From positions 1 through 15,509 of the forward strand of contig MSJI02000837.1 of assembly GCA_001931905.2 (NCBI GenBank): a stretch of 15,509 nucleotides of DNA, written 5' to 3'. Source of the stretch: Cladosporium sp. IMV 00045 (lineage: Eukaryota > Ascomycota > Dothideomycetes > Cladosporiales > Cladosporiaceae). Of this stretch, positions 1-7,760 are shown piece by piece. The position numbers and the translations under genes are program-made. Position 1 is the stretch's first letter. Each line of letters begins with the position of its first letter. The notes below the pieces were generated by a model. That model worked only from the letters and a program-made list of their open reading frames with translations. It made no database searches and had not been told where the DNA came from.

Positions 1-1649
1 ATTGCTGAGGGAGAGCAGAAAGGGAATCGAGGCGCACTGTAGAAAGGAACACGGCTGGAACAGCACCAAAAGCAGAGGAGGTCGAGGGAGTTTGAGGAGT
101 CGACCCGCCGGAAACCAGCCGTTCACGGAAGGTCACTGCTGTCAGAGATTCTTCAAGTATGCGCAGTGGACCAAGCTCCACAAGGTGCTACCGCCAGCGC
201 CACGGATGCAAGGAAGCGGTCACGGCTCCGAGCCCGACCACAGGGCGCAGATGAGGTAGCAGATGGACTAAAGAGGAAGCTGCGGGAGGCGCAGCATCAC
301 AGGAAGGTGAACGTCAGCGATGTCAGGTCTGAGATGGATCCGTGGCTGGAACACACCAGCTGGGCTCACCATCTGGCTGGGTTCGAGAAAGAAGAGCTGC
401 GGGCTAGTCTGAGTGCGGCGCCAAAGCTTGAGGCGGACGAGCGGGGAATAGGGAGCGTGGATGAAGAAGAGGAGGCGATCGAGAGAGCTTGCAGAGCGAC
501 CGGCAGGGTGATCAAGAAGGCCATGGACGTTAGCAGTCCGCGGACGATCCCAAGGTCCGCTCTTCACTACGTGAACAGGAAAGAAACCGGGGCCGCGAAC
601 AACGAGACTCCATTCTACAGCAAACACGAGGCAGTACGAAGAAGAAATACTCCAGGGTCTGGGTATCAATGCTGAGATATCTTTGGAGGAGTCAGACTTG
701 GGAGAACAAGCCAGACTACACGTTGACGGATGGACAAGCAAGGGGGCTGGGAGCAATGCAAAGTCTCGCCAGACGAGAGACCGCCGCTCTGGACAAGGGA
801 GCCAGAAGGAACTGCGAAGACGAGTTACAATGGCCCATCGTTCTTTTCTGGGCCAGCATGCTCGACCAGGAACTGCTAGACGACGAGTCCCAAAGCGGCT
901 TTCTTTCTGCAGTGGCAGTTCTTGGCTTGGACACCGAAGACACAGGATGGGCGAGCGTGTTCAACTTCACGCCGAAGCTGGCGGCCATCGCCACGGTTTG
1001 CAAGGCTCTGGTGGTGTTCATGGCTTACAAGCAGAGGCAAGACGACATCGACCGGCTGACAGGAGACGAGATAGGTGAGAAGGAGGCGAGAAAAGAGGCG
1101 GTCAGCATTGTAGAAGGCGTGCACGATATGGTGCCCAGGCTGTTGTGCCTCCAGGAGTACGGTGGACCAGCGAGCCCGATGGACAGGGTCTTGCACATGA
1201 AGACTTTTGGAATGAGGATCAGGTTCACGGAGAAAGCCGGCGCACGGGTCACTTGGATGAACAGATGCCAGCAGGTCGCCATCGATAAGATCAGCTTCAG
1301 CATCGGTGATCTCAGAGATGCACTACACACGCTGTGGGAAAGGTGTCTAGGCAGGCTGACGAAGCAGTTGATGTTCTTACAGCAAGAAGAGGAACTGCCG
1401 ATTTTGCATCTGGACAGACTGTTTGGCAACCCAAGCGATCCCACCGAGGGTTGGAGCTTCTTGGACGATGAGAGAAACGATGCAGTTTTAGACAGAGTCA
1501 GGAGGCCAGACGGGAAAGACGTAGAGAGTCGGAAGTGGTTGTGGAGCCGGGCCATGAGAGAGGACCGAATAACCAAGCACTTTCTACACAACATCGACAT
1601 GAGCGAAGTGAGGGACCGGAGTGAGCTACGGTGGAACACGACCAAGGTG

Positions 1650-2515
1650 GAGCAATACTTCCGGGAGGTGACTCTGTTTAAGGAGGAGCTGATAGTGTTG
1701 TGTCACATGGCAGGGGGAGCTCCAGCCAGAGGGACGGAAGTTGTCAGCATCAGGACCGAGAACGTAGAGAGTGCGCGAGCGCAGAGGGGTGTTTTCATTG
1801 ACAATGGCATGGTCGAGCTAGTGACGGGCTACCACAAAGGCTACAGCAAGAGCGGCGAAGCGAAGATAATTCACAGGTATCTGCTCGAAGAGGTGGGAAA
1901 GCTGTTGGTATACCATCTTTGGCTAGTGGAACCGTTCATCCATATGCTCAGGTGGGAAGTCAGGGGCGAGTTCGACTTCAGCAAGTATCTGTGGGAGCCG
2001 GAGCCGGAAAAGAAATGGGAAGGCGAGGTCGATGGAGCCAGAGAAGAGGACGAAAGTGGGAGCGAAGAAGGAGGAAGGGAAAGCGATGTAGAAGAGGGCA
2101 GCTTAGGAAGCGAGAGCGAATCGAGCACAAGCTCGAGCAACGAAGGCGAGGCGGATAGAGGTGACGACGAAGAAACAGCAGAAGACCAGATCGTCAGTAG
2201 GGGGAAAGCGAGAAGCAGGCCGAGGAATGGAGGAAAGGCAAACGAGGCAAGCCGCAGGCACTTAGCATAGACGGCTTTTGGAACACAGAGAGGCTGAAGA
2301 GGGTGATGAAGAGGGAGCTATCAAAACGCCAAGCCGGATTCTTCGCAACGCCGTCGACATGGAGGCAGCTATACCCAGCCATCCAAAGGGTACACTGCCC
2401 AGAGGAAGAAGTGACAAAACAGCTCGATCGGTCGTATGAAGGAGCATCGACGGAGGATAAGCAGATGCAATCCGGGCACAGCAAAAGGATGGAAGAATTG
2501 ATTAACGGAATCTTG
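1650..2515 (+). other. Tyrosine-recombinase-like domain inside the TLH-like pseudogene
   Basis: This part of the helicase relative has the order of motifs expected of a tyrosine recombinase catalytic domain. An Arg-box-like segment CHMAGGAPARGTEVVSIRTE has its Arg at 1728-1730. It is followed by IDNGMVELVTGYHKGYS. After the acidic spacer and a frameshift come STWRQLYPAIQR (Arg at 2363-2365) and QSGHSKRMEELINGI (His at 2477-2479). The last two resemble the HxxR box and the LGHSS...Y box. The place where a nucleophilic Tyr would be expected is Asn (aac, 2504-2506). The motifs are seen directly. Assigning them to the recombinase fold is inference from pattern, since the overall similarity is weak. 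Confidence 0.5.
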
Positions 2516-2689
2516 ACGACAGAAAACCCGTTTAGCACCCAGTCCGAGCAGGCATCTTTCAGAAAGGTGAGTGTGTCATGGCATCGCTTTATCAGGTGGC
2601 CATCGACTATGACAGGTAATAGCAAGCCAGCAATCGATCTAGAGAAGTACAGGAAGATAGTGGAAGAAGAGAGGTGGGCGAAGTTGAGG

Positions 2690-3083
2690 AGGGCAGACTT
2701 GAACGTGAGCCTAAGGGAAATGCTAGGGCCGAACGCTTCATTTAGAGGCTCACAATTAGAAGGGCTAAAGGCGTTCGTGTCGGGCGAGCCGAAGGTGGTG
2801 ATGGTCATGAGGACCGGAGGAGGCAAGAGTCTGATGTTCATGCTACCGGCATTCTTGGCAGTCGGAGGGGTGACGGTGGTAGTGGTGCCGTTCGTTGATC
2901 TCGCTGAGGAGCGATCTGGAAAGGAGATGCAAGGAGATCGGACTCAACGCAGCAGATGGCCCGACCAGACTGCCAGGCACGCGAGGATCGTGCTAGTAAC
3001 ACCCGAGAGTGCGAGCGTTCAATAGGTTCGTCAACGACAAGCAAGCCACCGGAGAGATGGACAGGATAGTAGTCGACGAGAGC
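2690..3083 (+). other. RecQ/DEAD-type helicase N-terminal motor remnant
   Basis: This holds the start of a superfamily 2 helicase core. FRGSQLEGLKAF is a RecQ-type Q-motif region. MRTGGGKSLMFMLPA is motif I (Walker A; TGGGKS at 2813-2830). VVVVPFV and a frameshifted RRCKEIG segment follow, then ARIVLVTPESA (motif Ib-like). GEMDRIVVDES is motif II, with Asp-Glu at 3075-3080 and Ser where the family usually has Cys-His. Similarity is lost after about 3083. The TA target of the downstream transposon lies 53 bp further on. Confidence 0.85.
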
Positions 3084-3137
3084 CTAGTATATGAGTCTGC
3101 ACTGGGGATTGCTGCTCCCCAACCGAACTGGGGTTTA

Positions 3138-3181
3138 GAAAGCTTCCCCACCTCAGGCACGGACACACCTCAGGCACGCTT
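3138..3181 (+). repeat. Left terminal inverted repeat of the Fot1/pogo element
   Basis: 44 bp, a perfect reverse complement of 5235-5278. It begins GAAAGCTTCCCC directly after TA. It contains two direct copies of CACCTCAGGCACG, at 3149-3161 and 3166-3178, 17 bp apart; these are likely transposase-binding sites (inference). Confidence 0.95.
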
Positions 3182-3297
3182 TACGAGCCAGGTGTCAATG
3201 AGCTTCCACTACCTACAACTCACACATTACCAATTGTTTAGAGCTAAAAACACATGTCTAGGGTGATACAGTACTACTCTACAAGACTGCAGCGGTT

Positions 3298-5179
3298 TCA
3301 TGTTCTGAAACGTGCTGGACGGAGTACTGGCCGGCCTTTCGCCGTCTTCGCCTGCTCTACTGGCTCAGTGACAACTGGCTCAGTTACAGTGTTTGAAGCC
3401 TTTCGAGCAGCTATCTCTTTCTTTGGTCGGCTTCGAGACCGCCTATACCCAGCTCTCAACTCTCTTTTAGTCTGTTTCTGAGCCTTTCTCGCCTCTCGTG
3501 CCGCCTGAGCTGCGGCCTTCTTCTGAGCCGCAGCTGTCTTGCGAGCAAAAGCAGTTGCAGCTCGCTCATCTCGCTTTCTCTGCGCTTCTGCTTCCTTCTG
3601 AGCTTTCTCTTGCGCGCGTACTTGAGCTATGGCTCTTTTTTCCTGCTGCAGCTGCTCTTTCTCCTGCTCTCTGCTTGATGCGATGTCTCGAGTCTTCTGT
3701 ATTTTAGAGGGGCTCATGAACAACGTCTCAGACGAGCCAGACGCCCTCAGCTCTTCGATAACTTTCCTTTTCCTCTTCTTCCGCTCTTCGTGCTCGTGGA
3801 GAGACTCACTCAAGTGCTTTACTCTTAGGTTTGACAACACAAGCTTTGCCGAGAGACCAAGAACCGTGTCACTCAGCCTCTCCAGCGTCTTTTGCGTTTT
3901 TTCGTCGCTACGCGTCCAGTCGACGTTGAGCATACTTCTGAGCCTCCTTGTCTTCGATGGCGAATCGTATATACTCGGTGGACTGCCGCTCGGGCGTTGC
4001 ATGCTTCGCGGGGACCTGATCCTCGTTTCATGGGCTTCGGGGAAGGAACTGAGCACTTTCTGAGGATCAAAAGGCCAGATGCCTGTATTCGACCAAGCCG
4101 ACACTATGTTTTCCTTCGTGAATGCCTTCTCGAACGCCGGCCAGAAGAGAGAAAAGAAATCTCGTTCGCTGATGCTTGTGTGACCTTCCGACTTTTATGA
4201 CAAGGTCGTCGAGCGCCTGGCTGTAGTAATTAGCCAGTGGGGCAAAGATTCCCACATCTAAAGGCTGCAGCCTGTGCGTGGAGTGAGGCGGGAAGACGGC
4301 GAGTAAGACCTTGTGCTGCTCACACCAGTCAAGGAACTTCATGTTGACATGTGAGCCATGTCCGTCGACGAATAAGAGCCTGTGAGATCGCCTCGCCTTA
4401 GACGCCGTTTCCTTGTCGAACAAGCCTGTCAGCCAATTGTAACCAAGCTCGTCGTTCGTCCATCCTTTGGGCGATGATGCAAAGTGGCAGTCGTGCTCGT
4501 GCGGATCGAAGTGGTTGAGCCACGTGTCCTGCAAGTTGCCTGAGACCGCCTTGTAGATCAGCGCTGGCGGCAAACGCGTGCCGTCTGCGCAAATCGTGGC
4601 CACAACCGTGATCCACTCTCGACTACCATCTTGGCCTGCTTTGGCGAGGTTTCCACGCTCGTGCAGCTCTTTTGTGAAGATTCTTCGTGACTTCTGCAGC
4701 TTGCCGATGAGAAAGCCCTTCTCGTCCATGTTGTATATATTGTCAGCACTTATCTTGTATTCTTCTATCTTTTGGCCAACAATGGCGAAGTAGGCCTCAT
4801 AGTTACTCCTGGAATCAGCTCTGTGCCTTGCGAGGTCGATGGTGTTGAGATATCGGGTGTCAAGCCTGTGCCTGTGTCTCGCCACGAAGCGCGAGGACCA
4901 GCTCTTTGAGAGCCTTCTCCCACATAGTTCCTGAGCTATGTTGGCCACAATTTTTGGCGTAGGTGGTAGACATCGATCACAGAGATGGCGTATATACTTT
5001 ATAAGTTCTTCCTCTTGCTTATCGTTGAGCATCCTCTGAGACTCGTAGCCTCGAGCCTTTGAGGAGGTTTTCGCATTGACGCGTTTGCTGAGCGCTGATC
5101 TGGTGACCCCGTGCTTTTTTGCTATATCGGATATCTTGAAATCATCAGAAGACCTCAGTTCTGCGAGCGCTAGGTCCAT
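3298..5179 (-). pseudogene. Fot1/pogo-family DDE transposase with one frameshift
   Basis: Transposase that would cut and join the element at its inverted repeats. The start is the ATG at 5179. Domains in order: psq-type helix-turn-helix (residues about 1-35, KKHGVTRSALSKR), CENP-B/Tc5-type helix-turn-helix (about 50-115), DDE_1 catalytic domain (about 145-325). The catalytic Asp residues are D152 (NMDEKGF), D272 (FVDGHGSH) and D308 (QPLDVG). D272 and D308 are 35 residues apart, the DD35D spacing of pogo/Fot1. The first frame ends at 4067. Homology moves at about 4186 into the frame that runs from 4185 (GHTSISERDFFSLFWPAFEK) to the stop at 3298, consistent with one extra A in minus-strand GGAAGGT. 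The C-terminal part has SAWSNTGIWPFDP followed by a long Lys/Arg/Ala/Gln-rich segment, probably coiled coil, and a basic end. All catalytic residues are kept; only the frameshift disables it. Confidence 0.92.
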
Positions 5180-5234
5180 TGAGTTGCGGTTGTGGAGATA
5201 TCACGCGAGGAAGACGGCACGTTGGTGTCGCGTC

Positions 5235-5278
5235 AAGCGTGCCTGAGGTGTGTCCGTGCCTGAGGTGGGGAAGCTTTC
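5235..5278 (-). repeat. Right terminal inverted repeat of the Fot1/pogo element
   Basis: 44 bp, a perfect inverted copy of 3138-3181, with the same pair of CACCTCAGGCACG repeats on the minus strand. TA follows at 5279-5280. The match extends three more bases inward after one mismatch. Confidence 0.95.
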
Positions 5279-5280
5279 TA

Positions 5281-5932
5281 CGATATGTATTTCGGCACGG
5301 GCAACGGAGCTTTCCGAAGGCGTTCATGTCAGAAGATCCCTGCACTACTATAGCAACAACACACTGCCGCCGAGGATACGCTCAACATCATGCAAGCTGA
5401 AAGAAGACAAGCCATAAGTCGTCGGGACAAAACGGGCAGATTAGACATGCAGCAAATGGAACGCTAGCTTCGGGAAGATGCAATACACACGGTGTCAGGG
5501 CAGTTTGCCTCCCGGCCCAACGTGTAGTCATCGTGAGCATCAAAAAGCCTTCGGTAATCTCAAAATTGGGAGGCATGAGACCACGTAAGCTAACACGCCT
5601 TCTAGCAGAGTCAGATTCACACTGCCAATGTGAACATCATGTCCTCCAATCAGTCGGAGAGGGGTTGGAGAGCCTCAGAGCAGCTACTACCTCAGAGACA
5701 CAGGCCCTCAGACCTTTAGCAGTTGAATGGCCTCCTAATTCGGCAATGGAGCATACCTCCGCAACCTGACGTACGGTGTCTTCGCACACGGCATCCCCAT
5801 TGGCACAATGAAAATGGACAAGTACGTCGGCTGGCTGACCAGAATGATCAATCACCTCAAGGAGAACCACAGCGGCCGGGCGAGTAAGCTTAGGGTCAAA
5901 GCGATGGGGCGACAGCAGTGTTGAGACGATCC
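5281..5932. other. Unassigned sequence with a short coding-like fragment
   Basis: No family is recognised here. On the + strand one open stretch from 5739 to the stop at 5922-5924 reads like protein (AYLRNLTYGVFAHG, then DKYVGWLTRMINHLKENH), but upstream frames are interrupted by stops. The sequence does not visibly continue the helicase gene after motif II. It may be the remains of another gene or the right flank of whatever the Fot1 element entered. Confidence 0.35.
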
Positions 5933-6025
5933 GTCGACAGCAGTGCACCGTCGACAGCAGTGCACCGTCGACAGCAAGTGCACCGTCGGCAGCGACGCAG
6001 CAGTCGACAGCAATCGCAGTGCATC
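5933..6025 (+). repeat. 17-bp minisatellite, about five units
   Basis: Two perfect tandem copies of GTCGACAGCAGTGCACC (5933-5949 and 5950-5966) are followed by an 18-bp copy with one extra A (5967-5984), a diverged copy (5985-6002) and a last unit with a 5-6 bp insertion (6003-6025). Most units begin with the palindrome GTCGAC. The frame is not kept across the units, so it is unlikely to code for a peptide repeat. Confidence 0.9.
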
Positions 6026-6654
6026 GGAGGGCTTCAGGGCATCGCACTCAAAAGCCCTGTGGCATTCGAAGCCATAAGGCTTTCCAGTTCCATCGGCTCC
6101 GTCGTGGTGGGAAGAAAAATACACGGGGATCTGACATGACCAGAGGTCGGAGATGCTTGCATGGAATGGAATCTTGTGCTATTTAGCTTATGATAAGCCG
6201 AGGTGTTGTCGTCCTAGACTTTTTTTTTGGTCCTGTCTGTGTTCACGCGTTGGAGTATTGATGTTACCTTCGATCCTGCCATTCCGCCTTACTCGAGGCG
6301 TCACAGCATTTGGACTCAGCGCCTTCATATTTGCAATTGATTGCGGTCGAAACTGCTCACCCTTCTCCTCCTTTCCACCACTCACAGGATCATTACCTTC
6401 AGCAGCCTCCCGTACTTGCATTGTCCTCGTCGTGCTATTCTCCATTCTATGCGTGCTTTTCCGGATCTTGCTCGTTTCCAATGTTAAGTCGGCATTGGCA
6501 GCCTCCTGTGCGTGTTGCCCGCCGGCGCGCTGTGTGCTCGAGTTGTATCCTATCACGTCAGAGTTTTGCAAGAGCTTGGGGTAACATGCACATAAGGGTA
6601 ACGTTGTTTCAATTCTCCTGATCTCAGCAGTGCGTGGAAATTAGCTTCTGTCGG
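6026..6654. other. Region with no recognised gene
   Basis: Two overlapping open frames on opposite strands (6153-6584, + and 6188-6571, -) cover most of this stretch, but neither shows a recognisable motif and at most one could be real. A T-rich run lies near 6220-6230. It sits downstream of the BTB pseudogene and may hold its 3' untranslated sequence. Confidence 0.4.
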
Positions 6655-7561
6655 TCACTTGAATCGGTGGGTGGTGCGGACACTGTCCAGCATCCGGCAA
6701 ACAACATTGAGGAGGTCCTGGGGAAGACGAAGCGTGAAACCTTTGCAACCGCGCCCTGGTACAAATCCAGGTATCTCTAGAGTACCCAACTCCTCTAGCA
6801 GGCTACTGAGGTTGCAATCTTGAATCGCGCGCTCGAAGGGCCATAGTCCACAACTTTCAAGTTGCGTCTTCCAGACTGCCAGATGACCTTCACTGCAATT
6901 TGGCGATACGTGATACATATCCGGGGAAGAATTCCGAACAGCTGCGATGGCTTTTAGCATGATCTGTGTTCTTTCGTAAGGGTAGCCGCCTGCGTGCATC
7001 GGTCAGTTTTGCAAAAGAAAATAGGCAACGGATAGAGCGGTCACACCTGCAGAATCCGAGTCCACAACGACGAACGGTTCGTATGGCCGCCGAGTATCAT
7101 GTTTGTCAAGGGTCGAGGACACACCTAGGTCCACGGCGATTGCGACAACGGTGTATACTTCGTTTCCCACCGCATTACTCAACGCCTGCTCAAGCCATTT
7201 CAAACTCCACGGCAAGAGAACACTCGCCAGCTAGTATCTGTTACACGACAAAGAAATCTCTCTCAGCGCCATCCAGAGAAAGCGCATCATGAACTTGTTG
7301 TTTGCGTCCATGAAGGATGTTGCAGATCGCCAGCAATGCATCCCCGTCATTCTCAGAGACTTTGACCTCATTCGTGAACCTATATGGTAGGGTCATGGGC
7401 CCAAGATACGTTCGCAGAATTTTAGAAAAACTTTGGGATGCGTCTACCAATACCTGGGAGGACACTAGAAGTAGACTTTCGTTGCCGTTGTGAGTGACTC
7501 GAAGCACGAGACCGCCCTTAGGGCAGACGATGTTAAGCGTTTGGGTAGTGGAAATGGCCAT
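6655..7561 (-). pseudogene. Fungal BTB/POZ-domain protein, broken by a frameshift and a stop
   Basis: Resembles a common family of fungal BTB/POZ-domain proteins of about 280 residues, of unknown partner and role; BTB domains mediate dimerisation and protein binding. The start is probably the ATG at 7561 (MAISTTQTLNIV). The BTB core is visible in GGLVLRVTHNGNESLLLVSS and LVDASQSFSKIL, then VSENDGDALLAICNILHGR. The frame changes near 7250-7260 into EISLSCNRY, followed by an in-frame TAG at 7231-7233 and then LPWSLKWLEQALSNAVGNE. A 57-bp intron (6990-7046) joins DSDSA to GGYPYERTQIMLKAIAA. The C-terminal part (AVWKTQLESCGLWPFERAI, TLRLPQDLLNVV) ends at the stop at 6655. One indel and one nonsense codon disable it; the rest is well preserved, so the damage looks recent. 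A sequencing indel could explain the frameshift but not the TAG. Confidence 0.75.
6990..7046 (-). other. Spliceosomal intron in the BTB pseudogene, 57 bp
   Basis: On the minus strand it begins GTGTGA and ends CACGCAG, with a fungal branch point CTGAC about 12 bases before the 3' splice site. Removing it skips a TGA and joins two segments in the same frame. This is predicted from the consensus and from protein continuity. Confidence 0.75.
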
Positions 7562-7760
7562 TGAAATCGCCTCAAAATAATATGACTGGTGTAGAGCAGA
7601 AGAGGGATGCGACAACGCTGCTGTCACGATATATGTAGTCCCGTGCTAGGCCTGTTCGCACGGAGGTGTGTGTCGTATAAAGGATCGGGGCCCATGATGA
7701 AGTTTGTGTGGGGGTGGTAGGGGGGATTTCGTATATTTTGCGAGCCCCCGACCTTGCGTA

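Larger units (their letters stand above)
2..3083 (+). pseudogene. TLH-like fungal RecQ helicase pseudogene, broken by about six frameshifts and cut short
   Basis: This is a remnant of the large fungal telomere-linked RecQ-like helicase family (recognised from memory). Frames in order: 2 to about 200 (zinc-finger remnant GIEAHCRKEHGW, then CQRFF); about 200 to 640 (DPWLEHTSWAHHLAGF); about 640 to 2250 (from YSRVWVSMLRYLW through the recombinase-like core to an acidic Glu/Ser-rich spacer near 1995-2200); about 2255 to 2910; then short alternating frames to 3083. The frame changes fall near 175-259, 630-668, 2230-2270, 2905-2915, 2968-2975 and 3010-3020. No premature stop lies inside the frame that carries homology at each point. 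Similarity ends just after the motif II region (IVVDES), so helicase motifs III-VI and the C-terminus are missing. The 5' end runs off the window. The coding strand is strongly purine-rich. It is probably non-functional; sequencing indels are the main alternative explanation for the frameshifts. Confidence 0.85.
3138..5278 (-). mobile_element. Fot1/pogo-type DNA transposon, 2,141 bp, complete
   Basis: A complete class II element bounded by perfect 44-bp terminal inverted repeats (3138-3181 and 5235-5278) and flanked by TA on both sides (3136-3137 and 5279-5280), the target duplication of the Tc1/mariner/pogo superfamily. It holds one gene on the minus strand, with the start codon 99 bp inside the 5278 end. 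The ends are identical to each other and the gene has only one frameshift, so the insertion looks fairly recent compared with the helicase remnant to its left. A second, related element begins at 14893. Confidence 0.95.

Noticed and set aside
2..3083. Programmed ribosomal frameshifting in the helicase gene
   Set aside because: There are at least six shifts in different directions and no obvious slippery heptamer at the junctions; decay or sequencing error is far simpler.
3629..4063. Open frames on the + strand across the transposon (also 3892-4200, 4578-4793)
   Set aside because: They lie antisense to the transposase C-terminal and catalytic regions, have no recognisable motifs, and reflect codon composition of the real gene.
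3084..5340. A host gene reading through the transposon site after excision (3084-3137 joined to 5281 onward)
   Set aside because: All three frames are open across the short junction, so openness is not informative, and none gives a recognised protein.
5933..6025. CRISPR-like array
   Set aside because: The units abut without spacers and diverge toward the right; it is a minisatellite, and the surrounding genome is eukaryotic.
6153..6584. A 143-residue + strand frame and an overlapping 127-residue - strand frame
   Set aside because: They overlap almost completely, show no known motif, and the minus frame needs a TTG start. Not enough evidence for either as a gene.
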